Of a stretch of 53,721 nt of DNA, positions 8,523 through 16,221 are shown piece after piece. A program made the position numbers and the translations under genes. Every line of letters begins with the position of its first letter. The first letter of the stretch is position 1. The notes beneath the pieces were generated by a model, which was given only the letters and a program-made list of their open reading frames with translations, made no database searches and had not been told where the DNA came from. Origin of the DNA: Gracilinema caldarium (lineage in GTDB: Bacteria > Spirochaetota > Spirochaetia > Treponematales > Breznakiellaceae); contig NZ_JAJUHW010000018.1 in the NCBI RefSeq assembly GCF_029265695.1, forward strand, positions 1 through 53,721, written 5' to 3'.

Positions 8523-10171
8523 ACGGTTCGATACGGCGCAAGCCCCTTGTGGCGCCTTTACTTTTATTAATAGGAATGGCCCCCAGCCTGATCGCTCCAG
8601 GTTCTCTTGCGGCCCAGACCCGCAACGCCCCCTTTGCGGCGGACTATGCGGAGGCCAGCGGGAGCCTTGTCTCGCTCCTCGATTTTCAGGTCCCCTTTGA
8701 ACCCGCGCCTCTGGGACGGCCCACTCAACCCGTACCGCACGCCGCATTAGAGCGGCCCACTCAGCCCACGGTTGCTGTCACTGCGGGACCGGCACCGCAG
8801 TCTGCGCCTGCCGCCTCCGCGGGACAGGCGCCTCAGCCCACCGCAGCGACCAGGGGCCCCTATAGCCTCGCGGACCTGGAGTCTTTGGCCCTAAGTTCAA
8901 GCCCCCTTATCCGTTCTGCCCAGGCTGGGCGGCAGGCTGCGGAGGCGGACCTCCGATCCGCTCAGGCCCAGCGGCTCCCTGTCTTTGCCCTGGACACTTC
9001 GGCCTCCTATCTCGGAAATCCCCTGGGGCCCATCACCATAAAAAAAGGCGAGTTCGGTTCTGTTGCAAATCCCCAGGATCCCAGCGGTTCAACTATTCTG
9101 CTACCTCCACGGGATACCACCCTTTATAAGGGTATGGAAAGCTCCCTGTACCAGTTCAAGCTCAGCGCCGACATTCCCCTGTTTACCTGGGGCAAAATCA
9201 ATACCGGTATCGAGGCTGCACTGGCGGCCCTGTCCGCTGCCCGCATCAAGGAAAATCAGACGATACACGAATTGCGATTCAAGTTGCAGGGCACCTGGGA
9301 AGCTCTGGCTTATGTGGTCCAAACCGAAAAAATCCTGGAGCTGCAGTACAAGGCAGGAAGCCGCCTTCTTGAGCTTGCCCGGCAAAGCTATGCCTCTGGT
9401 TTCAGCACCCGTTCAGAACTCCTTGCAGCGGAGGTAAAAATTAAAGAAATCGAAATAGGAAAGGCCATGGCGGCGGAAAAACGAAACCGTCTCCTTTCTG
9501 ATCTTATCTATATGACGGGGAACAGGGATCTTACTCTTGGGGATCTGGCTTTATCACCCATACCCGCAGGTCGACCGCGGCTCTCGCAGCCTCAAGCTTT
9601 GGCAGAGCTTCCCCGGAAAAACCTTAACCTTGCCTATGGCAGGGCCATGTTGGAAGCCCAAAAACGGATGCAGAACCTGGCGGAGATCCAAAGCTGGGGG
9701 CTTCCCGATATAGGACTTCATTTAGAAGCCTCCTATGGGGGCTCCCGGTTCCCCTTCTTTGAAACCGACTGGTATGGTAAGGACGACTACCAGTTTACCC
9801 TGAGCCTCGGCACCAAGGGGAGCCTATTTGGGAACCCCGTAAAGGCCGGTGAAGCCCTTAAGGCAAAAGCCAGGACTGAGGATGCCTTAGCCCAGCTTGC
9901 CCAGGGTGAACAGAATCTCGCTTCCTTTATACGGGAGCATTATCTTACCCTGGATCTCCAAAAGAGCAGGCTCGAATATGCCCAGCTCAAGCTTTCAGCC
10001 CAGGCAGAAGAACTGGAACGTCAGAAACAGCTCCTCTCTAGCGGGAGCGGAGCCGAATCGGAGTACCTCAGTAAACTCCTTGAAAGCCTCAGTACCCTGA
10101 CCGACGCTTATAGCCAGCTTGCGATCTACCGCAGCACCCTCCTCAGCTTGGAAGCCGCAGGGGCGGAATAA
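8519..10171 (+). CDS. TolC-family outer-membrane efflux channel with Pro/Ala-rich N-terminal linker
   Basis: A 550-residue protein with a signal peptide (to about residue 32, SLAAQ). An unusual Pro/Ala/Gln-rich stretch follows at about 60-117 containing the repeated motif RPTQP. The TolC/OEP fold starts at YSLADLESLALSSSPLIRSAQAG. Two long helical hairpins are visible, with typical motifs such as TWGKINTGIEAALAAL, ARQSYASGFSTRSELLAAEVK and a second SSGSGAESEYLSKLLE. It should form the outer-membrane exit duct of this RND system. The linker is longer than usual for the family and may span periplasm or peptidoglycan. It is the last gene of the operon; no strong terminator is visible after it. 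Confidence 0.86.
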   Translation: MNGSIRRKPLVAPLLLLIGMAPSLIAPGSLAAQTRNAPFAADYAEASGSLVSLLDFQVPFEPAPLGRPTQPVPHAALERPTQPTVAVTAGPAPQSAPAASAGQAPQPTAATRGPYSLADLESLALSSSPLIRSAQAGRQAAEADLRSAQAQRLPVFALDTSASYLGNPLGPITIKKGEFGSVANPQDPSGSTILLPPRDTTLYKGMESSLYQFKLSADIPLFTWGKINTGIEAALAALSAARIKENQTIHELRFKLQGTWEALAYVVQTEKILELQYKAGSRLLELARQSYASGFSTRSELLAAEVKIKEIEIGKAMAAEKRNRLLSDLIYMTGNRDLTLGDLALSPIPAGRPRLSQPQALAELPRKNLNLAYGRAMLEAQKRMQNLAEIQSWGLPDIGLHLEASYGGSRFPFFETDWYGKDDYQFTLSLGTKGSLFGNPVKAGEALKAKARTEDALAQLAQGEQNLASFIREHYLTLDLQKSRLEYAQLKLSAQAEELERQKQLLSSGSGAESEYLSKLLESLSTLTDAYSQLAIYRSTLLSLEAAGAE

Positions 10172-10213
10172 ATTCCGGAGATTTATATATCGTCTTTTTA
10201 ATCGATATTTTAA

Positions 10214-10293
10214 ATATTCGATATTATAGTCGAATATGAATAATATAGACTATAAAGTCGAATATTGTAAGATTTGACTAATTAGGCGATAAT
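10214..10293 (+). promoter_or_regulatory. Palindromic operator and promoter of the SatD-family gene
   Basis: ATATTCGA (10214-10221) and TCGAATAT (10230-10237) form a perfect inverted repeat with an 8-nt spacer. The longer element AGTCGAATAT recurs 28 bp later (10228 and 10256). A promoter TTGTAA (10265-10270), 17 bp, GATAAT (10288-10293) overlaps the last copy, and the ATG follows 6 nt after the -10 box. The repeats are about 2.5 helical turns apart, which fits a dimeric regulator. The protein that binds is not known; self-regulation by the adjacent HTH protein is a guess. Confidence 0.55.
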
Positions 10294-10299
10294 ATAAAT

Positions 10300-10911
10300 A
10301 TGCACGCTATTTTGACCGGTGATATTATAGGATCCTCTCGTATGAAAGCCGATCTCTGGCTTCCTGTTCTGAAACAGGAACTGCAGGGTTTGGGTGAGGC
10401 GCTACTGATATGGGAAATATTCCGAGGAGACAGTTTCCAATGTATGCTTAAACCAGAGATTGCCCTGGAGAAGGCTATTCTCATCAAAGCAAAGATTAAG
10501 CAATTTTCTGTACTAGATGTGCGTATAGGTATAGGTATTGGAGATATCTCGTATCAAAGTGAACGGATTACCGAATGCAACGGAACTGCCTTTGTGAATT
10601 CCGGAACAAGTTTTGATGCATTAAAGAAATATACTTTAGGTTTAAAAACGCCTTGGAAAGAATTTGATGAACCAATGGGGATAATGCTCCAGGTGGCTTC
10701 TTTCATAATGGACTCCTGGTCTGCGAAGGAATCAATATTTATATATGAACGGTTGAGATCTCCCGATCTTTCTCAAAAAGATCTTGCCCAAAGAATGCAG
10801 AAAAGTCAAAGCACGGTGAGCGACGCATTAAAACGATCTGGTTATAATGAAATAGAAGCAGTGCTAGAGTATTACCGGAAGAGGGTAGGAAAGCTATGTC
10901 AGAGTTCATAA
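10300..10911 (+). CDS. SatD-family protein with C-terminal helix-turn-helix
   Basis: A 203-residue protein matching the SatD family: it opens with ILTGDIIGSSRM, has FRGDSFQ near residue 45 and GIGIGDISYQSE near 80. The C-terminal part resembles a sigma-factor-like helix-turn-helix (QKDLAQRMQKSQSTVSDALKRSGY, about 155-178). The biochemical function of SatD proteins is not established; the family name comes from a Streptococcus acid-tolerance locus. The start at 10300 matches the conserved N-terminus, yet no Shine-Dalgarno sequence precedes it and the -10 box is only 6 nt away, so the mRNA is probably leaderless. The gene and its upstream region are more AT-rich than the operons on both sides, suggesting separate acquisition. 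Confidence 0.72.
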   Translation: MHAILTGDIIGSSRMKADLWLPVLKQELQGLGEALLIWEIFRGDSFQCMLKPEIALEKAILIKAKIKQFSVLDVRIGIGIGDISYQSERITECNGTAFVNSGTSFDALKKYTLGLKTPWKEFDEPMGIMLQVASFIMDSWSAKESIFIYERLRSPDLSQKDLAQRMQKSQSTVSDALKRSGYNEIEAVLEYYRKRVGKLCQSS

Positions 10912-10957
10912 CACCCATCAATTCAATTCTTTTAGAAACTTTTTTTTTATGGGTGTT
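10910..10957. repeat. Inverted repeat after the SatD gene
   Basis: AACACCCAT (10910-10918) and ATGGGTGTT (10949-10957) are perfect 9-bp arms around a 30-nt loop that contains a run of nine T. The T run lies in the loop rather than after the stem, so this is not a classical terminator. It could end transcription of the SatD gene or help shape the control region of the next operon. Confidence 0.4.
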
Positions 10958-10964
10958 TCGCTTC

Positions 10965-11001
10965 TTGACGTATTATAGTTTATAATATAAACTAGTTTAT
11001 A
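10965..11001 (+). promoter_or_regulatory. Promoter with tandem overlapping palindromes (operator of the ABC operon)
   Basis: Downstream of a -35-like TTGACG (10965-10970) lie two overlapping perfect palindromes. One is TAGTTTATA-A-TATAAACTA (10976-10994) and the other TATAAACTAGTTTATA (10986-11001). Together they provide three alternating copies of the half-site TAGTTTATA. They fall between the -35 box and the expected transcription start, where a repressor would block polymerase. The small HTH protein encoded second in this operon (11708-12028) is the natural candidate to bind here. Confidence 0.62.
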
Positions 11002-11031
11002 TAAATGCGTCGCCGCATAAGGAGTCGTTAT

Positions 11032-11715
11032 ATGGACACAAATGAGATGCCGGATCTGGAACATATTATTAAGGATATCCAGGCAATAAAGACTGCCCTG
11101 CATCGGCATGACCATGTTATCAGGCAGATACTGCTGCCAAAATACTTTGGCCTCATGAGCGCCTATTATGGGGGAGCCATGCTTTTTGTCTTTGGCTTAT
11201 TCCAGGGCTTTATTGTGTATTACGGCGCTTACGATCATATCCCCCCTGTAGTGCGTTACCTCCTCTGGGCTTTATTTGCCTTTGCTACGGTGAGCGGCGG
11301 TATTATTAAACTCGTTAGCCTTACCAGGGCAAGCAGAGAACTTTCTGGCCCCACGGGGGTTTTCTCTCTGATGCGGGAGTTTTTTATACTGCCCCTTAGG
11401 CATGTTTATATAGGAGCTGCCATCGGCGCCCTCCTGGTATCGGTTTATCTGGTGCAAACCGGGCTTGCTATGCTCGTTATTTCTGTGGTGGTTCTGATGG
11501 TCGGTATTATTTGGAACCAGTTGGGCGAATTTATAAAAAGTCGATCCTATCTTATGGTGGGTTATTGGCTCATCGTGAGTGCCGGTCTTTCCTTTTTCTA
11601 TGTTCAGACCTATCCCTTTGCGGTCCTGGCCCTCAGCCCCAGCCTGGGTTTTTTTGTATTCGGCCTCCTCGGACTTTGGGAAGGTCACAAGGACAGGAAG
11701 GCCTCCCATGAGTAA
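11032..11715 (+). CDS. Six-TM membrane protein of unknown function, first gene of an ABC operon
   Basis: A 227-residue inner-membrane protein. A short soluble N-terminus (MDTNEMPDLEHIIKDIQAIK) precedes about six hydrophobic segments arranged as three pairs (about 45-65, 75-100, 125-145, 148-165, 178-195, 200-218). I recognise no family motif. The start at 11032 follows AAGGAG (11019-11024) by 7 nt; an in-frame ATG at 11005 lies upstream of that site and is unlikely. Its 3' end overlaps the regulator gene by 8 nt, so the two are coupled. It may sense membrane state for the regulator or be a transporter accessory; both are guesses. Confidence 0.72.
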   Translation: MDTNEMPDLEHIIKDIQAIKTALHRHDHVIRQILLPKYFGLMSAYYGGAMLFVFGLFQGFIVYYGAYDHIPPVVRYLLWALFAFATVSGGIIKLVSLTRASRELSGPTGVFSLMREFFILPLRHVYIGAAIGALLVSVYLVQTGLAMLVISVVVLMVGIIWNQLGEFIKSRSYLMVGYWLIVSAGLSFFYVQTYPFAVLALSPSLGFFVFGLLGLWEGHKDRKASHE

Positions 11716-12028
11716 ACCGGGCCAGGGCCCACGGCTGGACAAGGTTATCCACGAGCGGTCCAGGCTTATGATTCTGACCTACCTCGCATCTGCGGATAAC
11801 CTCAGGGCGGCCTTTACGGAACTGCGGGACCAGCTTGGCTTTACCGCGGGAAATCTATCAATACAACTAAAAAATCTTGAAGATGCGGGCTTTGTACAGA
11901 TCGAAAAATCCTTTGTGGATAACAAACCCTTTACCGATGTGGCATTAACGAAAGCGGGAGAAGCGGCTCTGCAAACCTATCTTGATGAGATGGAGCAGCT
12001 TATCATGGCCCTTAAAAATAGGTCGTAG
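11708..12028 (+). CDS. Small winged-helix transcriptional regulator (HTH_34/MarR-like)
   Basis: A 106-residue single-domain DNA-binding protein. It opens with LDKVIHERSRLMILTYLAS, followed by the recognition region LGFTAGNLSIQLKNLEDAGFVQIEKSF and the wing FTDVALTKAGEAAL, and ends in a dimerisation helix. This pattern fits the HTH_34 group of winged-helix regulators, which often sit in front of ABC transporter genes. It probably controls this operon through the tandem palindromes at 10976-11001. The start at 11708 overlaps the upstream gene, with AGGAAGG just ahead; the longer in-frame ORF beginning at 11579 is read-through of the other frame. Confidence 0.85.
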   Translation: MSKPGQGPRLDKVIHERSRLMILTYLASADNLRAAFTELRDQLGFTAGNLSIQLKNLEDAGFVQIEKSFVDNKPFTDVALTKAGEAALQTYLDEMEQLIMALKNRS

Positions 12029-12043
12029 CACAAGGAGGCTATT

Positions 12044-12739
12044 ATGTCGGCAATTTTAGAACTGGAAGGTATTACAAAAATTTATAAAAAGGGAGAATCG
12101 GAAGTACATGCCCTAGATGGGGTGAGCCTTTCTATTGAAAAGGGAGAATTTACCGCCATTGTGGGACCCTCAGGGTCCGGCAAGACGACCCTTCTTAATA
12201 TTATCGGGTGTCTTGATACCCCAACTACGGGGGTAGTCCGTTATAATGGCAGTCCCCTGGGTGCGATGAGCGAAGATGAACGGTCAGCCTATCGGAAACA
12301 GCATATTTCGTTTATTTTCCAATCCTACAACCTTATTCCGGTGCTGACGGTCCGGGAAAACGTAGAGCTGCCCCTGGTCATTGAACGGCGGCTCTCTAAG
12401 CCGGAAATTCGGCAGAAGGCAGAGGAAGTCCTCGCTGCCGTGGGGCTTGCCGGACTGGGTGATCGGTTTCCCCGGGAGCTCTCTGGCGGCCAGGAACAGC
12501 GGGTTGCCATAGCCCGGGCCCTGGTAAAGGATCCCTACATTGTGCTTGCCGATGAACCTACCGCCAACCTGGATTCTCATATGGCCGAGGAAATTGTGGA
12601 GCTTATGCGGAATATCAATAAAACCCTCAAGGCCACCTTTATTTTTTCCACCCACGACGCCCTCGTTCAAAGAAACGCCCGAAGGGTCATCAATATACGG
12701 GACGGGATTATTCATAGTGATGAAAAGAAAGGGGAATAA
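12044..12739 (+). CDS. ABC transporter ATP-binding protein, LolD/MacB type
   Basis: A 231-residue cytoplasmic ATPase. Walker A is GPSGSGKTT (41-49), the signature is LSGGQEQRVAIARAL with Glu in place of the more usual second Gln, Walker B with the catalytic Glu is YIVLADEPTANLDS, and the switch His is in FIFSTHDA. The sequence style (ITKIYKKGESEVHALDGVSL at the start, IIGCLDTPTTG after Walker A) places it with the LolD/MacB/FtsE group. It probably powers the two FtsX-type permeases encoded directly downstream. It follows the regulator by 15 nt with AGGAGG as ribosome-binding site, and 1 nt separates it from the next gene. Confidence 0.93.
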   Translation: MSAILELEGITKIYKKGESEVHALDGVSLSIEKGEFTAIVGPSGSGKTTLLNIIGCLDTPTTGVVRYNGSPLGAMSEDERSAYRKQHISFIFQSYNLIPVLTVRENVELPLVIERRLSKPEIRQKAEEVLAAVGLAGLGDRFPRELSGGQEQRVAIARALVKDPYIVLADEPTANLDSHMAEEIVELMRNINKTLKATFIFSTHDALVQRNARRVINIRDGIIHSDEKKGE

Positions 12740-12740
12740 T

Positions 12741-14021
12741 ATGAATAACCGTAAGGAACGCACCGCTTGGACCACCCTTGCCACCATTGCCTGGCGTAAT
12801 GTTTGGCGCCACGGCAAACGGACCGCACTCACGGTCATCACCATGACCTTTGGTCTCGGACTCTATATTGGTATGGATTCAATCCTAAAAGGTATGGACC
12901 GAATGGGCCTTGAAAATATGATGGAACTCTCCGATTCGTCGGTAAAGATTACGACCCGTGCCTATGACGAAGAAGCCCAAAGTATGCCCCTGGACTACGG
13001 TATTCCCGATGTGGCCGCGGTCAAGGCTTTTCTTATGCAGGATAAACGGGTGCTGGCGGTTTCCGAACGGCTCCGTTTTGTGGGTCAGCTTTCCAATGGG
13101 CAGGATGCCCTGCCGGTTCAGATTATCGCAATAAATCCGCAAGATGATGACCAGGTGTTTTCTCTTGCAGCCTATCGGACCGGCGATTCTTTGGCGGCCC
13201 AGACTGAGGGGCCAGCAATCATGCTGGGCAAAAAACTTGCTTCTGAACTGGGGCTCCAGATTGGTTCCTGGGTAACCCTGTCGGCCCGTACTCGTTACGA
13301 TGCGCAGAACGCCCAGGATTTTCTTGTGGCAGCTCTGCTTGATACACCGGACCCCACCATTAATAACGGGAACGCCTATATCAGTTTTGCCGCTGCTGAA
13401 CCCTTTTTGGATTTGGAGGGGCTCAGAACAGAATTGGTTGTCCGGATGCAAAAACGGGTCAATCTTAAAGACGCCATGAAGGATTCGGATGAAATTGCCG
13501 CCAAGGTCAATGGCGCCTTTCCTGACCTTTCGGCTAAAAGTTTCGGTGAAATTGGCCGGCAGTTCTTAGAGCTCTCCAAGGCAAAGTCCAAAGGGGCGGG
13601 GATGATCATCTTTATTATGATGATAATCGCTGGGGTAGGCATAGCCAATACGGTGCTTATGAGCGTTTATAGCCGGATCCGGGAGATTGGGGTGCTCCGG
13701 GCCTTTGGTCTTACCGCTCGGGATATTCGGCGCCTCTTCCTATTGGAAGGGGGGCTTATCGGACTTGTAGGCTCCCTTGCTGGTGTGGCCTTCGGCATAC
13801 TCCTCGATGCATATTTTATTTTCTGGGGTATGCCCCTCGATGCCATGATGGGAAATATCGATATGGGGCTTCCCGTTGGAGGAAACCTCTACGGCGAATG
13901 GAATCCGGACCAGATGCTCACTGCCGCAATTGTCGGAATTCTAATAGCCCTCTTTGCAAGCCGTTCCCCGGCGAAACGGGCGGGGAAACTGGAAGTAACC
14001 AATGCACTGCGCTTTGTGTAG
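12741..14021 (+). CDS. ABC transporter permease, FtsX/MacB/LolC type (first of two)
   Basis: A 426-residue inner-membrane protein with MacB/LolC architecture. One N-terminal helix (about 28-50) leads into a large periplasmic domain (about 55-275), followed by three C-terminal helices. The coupling region MSVYSRIREIGVLRAFGLTARDIRRLFLLEG lies between TM2 and TM3. I use the ATG at 12741 (GAAAGGGG upstream); the same frame is open to 12540 through the ATPase gene but that part is not coding. It probably pairs with the next permease as a heterodimer, as LolC and LolE do, to extract or move an envelope lipid, lipoprotein or peptide. Confidence 0.88.
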   Translation: MNNRKERTAWTTLATIAWRNVWRHGKRTALTVITMTFGLGLYIGMDSILKGMDRMGLENMMELSDSSVKITTRAYDEEAQSMPLDYGIPDVAAVKAFLMQDKRVLAVSERLRFVGQLSNGQDALPVQIIAINPQDDDQVFSLAAYRTGDSLAAQTEGPAIMLGKKLASELGLQIGSWVTLSARTRYDAQNAQDFLVAALLDTPDPTINNGNAYISFAAAEPFLDLEGLRTELVVRMQKRVNLKDAMKDSDEIAAKVNGAFPDLSAKSFGEIGRQFLELSKAKSKGAGMIIFIMMIIAGVGIANTVLMSVYSRIREIGVLRAFGLTARDIRRLFLLEGGLIGLVGSLAGVAFGILLDAYFIFWGMPLDAMMGNIDMGLPVGGNLYGEWNPDQMLTAAIVGILIALFASRSPAKRAGKLEVTNALRFV

Positions 14022-14057
14022 CTTCGCTGCGAGAGAAGAGAAGCAGGGAGAACCTTT

Positions 14058-15335
14058 ATGAACTGGATTTTTGATTTAGCCCTCAGGAATATCAAACGGA
14101 ACAGGCGCCGCACGGTGCTGGCGGTTATATCTATCGCCCTTGCGGTAGCTTTAACAACCTTCCTCAATGGTTTTACCAGCGGGGTCCTGCAAAATATGGT
14201 AAAAAATATCACTAAAAACGAAAGCGGACACATCCGTATCGCCTCAAGCGGTTTTGTAAAACGGTCCCGCTTTATGCCTATGGATGAACTGGTCAGCAAT
14301 CCCAAAGCGGTCATTCAAGCGATACGGTCTATCCCCGAGGCTGAAAAAGAAATAGTAGCCATTGCGCCCCGTATCGTCTTTGGGACCCTCCTTTCTAACG
14401 GCCCCAATACGGTCCCCGCCTACGGTATTGCGGGGGACAGCGAAACCGAGGCTGGGGTACTCAACATGAACCGGAGTATTGTAAAGGGCCGGTATTTGGA
14501 AAAGAAGGGTGAAATCATTTTGGGCGAAAAAGCCGCTTCGTCCCTGGGCCTTACGGTGGGGGGCAGTATCCGTATCGTTACCCAGGGAGCCGATTACAGC
14601 CTGCGGCTGCGCCGCTTTACCATTGTGGGTCTCTTTTCTACCGGCCTTGTGCAAATGGACAAGGGTTTCTTTCAAATACCCCTGGAGGATGCCACGGAAT
14701 TCTTAAGGACCGGCGGGGCAGTGCAGCAGATTCTCATCTTCCTAAAAGATTATACCCATGCCGATCAGGTAAGCGCTCAGATAAAAAAGAGTCTTGCCAA
14801 GGCGGGGATTCCAATTGCAGGAAGCGGCTCTGACGCGGATGGAGAGCTCAGCATTCAGAGCTGGACCGAAATCGGCGAATACCCCCGGCTCATCAAATTG
14901 ATGGAAGTGATCTACTTTTGGATTGAACTTGTCATCACCTTTTTGGGGGCTTTTATTATTTCCAACATCATGATGATGGTAGTCTTGGAGCGGAAACGGG
15001 AAATTGGGATACTCAAGGCTCTGGGACTTAACCGGCGTGAGACACTCAGGCTTTTCCTTGCCGAAGGGGCTGTCATGGGTCTTATCGGAAGCGGGGCTGG
15101 CGCTCTCGTAGGCCTCCTCTTGTGCTGGGTCTTTTCGGTCTATGGGATCGATTTCAGTTCAGCCGTCGGATCCCTGACCTTCCCCATAGATCCGGTTTTT
15201 TATTCCGTAGTGAATCCCCTGAACGTGGTTGCCCTTTTTATCATGGGGCTTTTCGTTTCGCTTGTGGTTTCGTATCTGCCGAGCCGCCGGGCTGCCCTGC
15301 TCGATCCAGTGGAAGCCATCAAATCCGTCGCCTAG
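14058..15335 (+). CDS. ABC transporter permease, FtsX/MacB/LolE type (second of two)
   Basis: A 425-residue partner permease with the same layout: N-terminal helix (about 20-40, TVLAVISIALAVALTTFL), a periplasmic domain, and three C-terminal helices with MVVLERKREIGILKALGLNRRETLRLFLAEG. The two permeases share architecture and these motifs but differ clearly in sequence, so the pair looks like an old duplication. It is separated by 36 nt from the first permease with AGGGAG ahead of the ATG. The LolA-like and outer-membrane genes downstream support a role in transfer of material from inner to outer membrane. Confidence 0.88.
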   Translation: MNWIFDLALRNIKRNRRRTVLAVISIALAVALTTFLNGFTSGVLQNMVKNITKNESGHIRIASSGFVKRSRFMPMDELVSNPKAVIQAIRSIPEAEKEIVAIAPRIVFGTLLSNGPNTVPAYGIAGDSETEAGVLNMNRSIVKGRYLEKKGEIILGEKAASSLGLTVGGSIRIVTQGADYSLRLRRFTIVGLFSTGLVQMDKGFFQIPLEDATEFLRTGGAVQQILIFLKDYTHADQVSAQIKKSLAKAGIPIAGSGSDADGELSIQSWTEIGEYPRLIKLMEVIYFWIELVITFLGAFIISNIMMMVVLERKREIGILKALGLNRRETLRLFLAEGAVMGLIGSGAGALVGLLLCWVFSVYGIDFSSAVGSLTFPIDPVFYSVVNPLNVVALFIMGLFVSLVVSYLPSRRAALLDPVEAIKSVA

Positions 15336-15408
15336 CCGGTTCCTGAAAATGGCCTGCATAGTAAAACCAGCGCTGGGCCCACGGGCGGCCCGGAAAGGAG
15401 TTATATCG

Positions 15409-16212
15409 ATGAAAAAGATGATGTTTATATTGCTTATCCTCATATCAATGTTTGCCGTGGGTGCGAACCTCTTTGCCCAGACGGAGGCGGCATCCTCTAG
15501 TACGCCTGCAGCACTGGCATCGCCTGCCCTTCCTGCCCTGTCCGGCGAAGCGATTCTTGCTAAAATTGATGAAAACGCAAGCTTTAGTACCATAAGCTAC
15601 CGGGGCATTATGGAAATACAGCAGCAGTCCAAAAAAATGCTCAAAGAGTTTTCTGCCCTCGCTGAGGGAGATAAAAAGGCCTTTGTGGAATTTATCAATC
15701 CGGAAGACCGGGGCATCCGGTACCTTAAAATAGACAAGGACCTCTGGATGTATTTCCCGGATGAGCAGGAAACGATTAAAATATCGGGCCATCTCCTTAA
15801 GGAAGGTATGATGGGCTCCGACGTTTCCTACGAAGATGCCCTGGAATCGGGAAACCTCCTCTCTAAGTATTCTGTTGCTGTGTCAGGTACCGAAACACTC
15901 GACGGCCGGCCATGCTATGTGCTTGAGCTCTCAGCCACCGCCAAAACAGCCCCCTACGACAAACAAAAATTCTGGGTCGACGGAGAACGTTTCATCGTAC
16001 TGAAAACCCACATGCTTTCTAAAAGCGGAAAACTCATTAAAGAAAGCCAGGCCCTTAAGGTTGCCCAGTACGGAAAACGCTGGTTTGTGACCGAACTGCG
16101 CATGGAAGACAAGCTAAAAAAGGGCGGGGGTACCACCTTTAAGATGACCGATATAAAGTTTGATGTAAGTCTTCCGTCAGATCAGTTTAGCCTCCGCCGT
16201 TTAAGCCGTTAG
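15409..16212 (+). CDS. LolA-like outer-membrane lipoprotein-sorting protein
   Basis: A 267-residue secreted protein with a signal peptide (hydrophobic core to about 18, NLFAQ). After an Ala/Ser/Pro-rich spacer the mature part follows the LolA-like fold: ILAKIDENASFSTISYRGIMEIQ, EFINPEDRGIRYLKIDKDLWMYFPDEQETIKIS, SDVSYEDAL, YVLELSATAKTAPYDKQKFWVD, and a final FDVSLPSDQFSLRRLSR. Such proteins carry lipid-like cargo across the periplasm. The start at 15409 has AAAGGAG at 15394-15400; the frame is open from 15229, inside the permease gene, but without a ribosome-binding site. Its place behind a LolCDE-like ABC set suggests it accepts cargo from that transporter. Confidence 0.82.
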   Translation: MKKMMFILLILISMFAVGANLFAQTEAASSSTPAALASPALPALSGEAILAKIDENASFSTISYRGIMEIQQQSKKMLKEFSALAEGDKKAFVEFINPEDRGIRYLKIDKDLWMYFPDEQETIKISGHLLKEGMMGSDVSYEDALESGNLLSKYSVAVSGTETLDGRPCYVLELSATAKTAPYDKQKFWVDGERFIVLKTHMLSKSGKLIKESQALKVAQYGKRWFVTELRMEDKLKKGGGTTFKMTDIKFDVSLPSDQFSLRRLSR

Positions 16213-16221
16213 GGGTACTTT

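Noticed and set aside
10274-10299. TTGACT at 10274 as -35 box of the SatD gene
   Set aside because: It would leave only 8 bp to GATAAT; TTGTAA at 10265 gives the proper 17-bp spacing.
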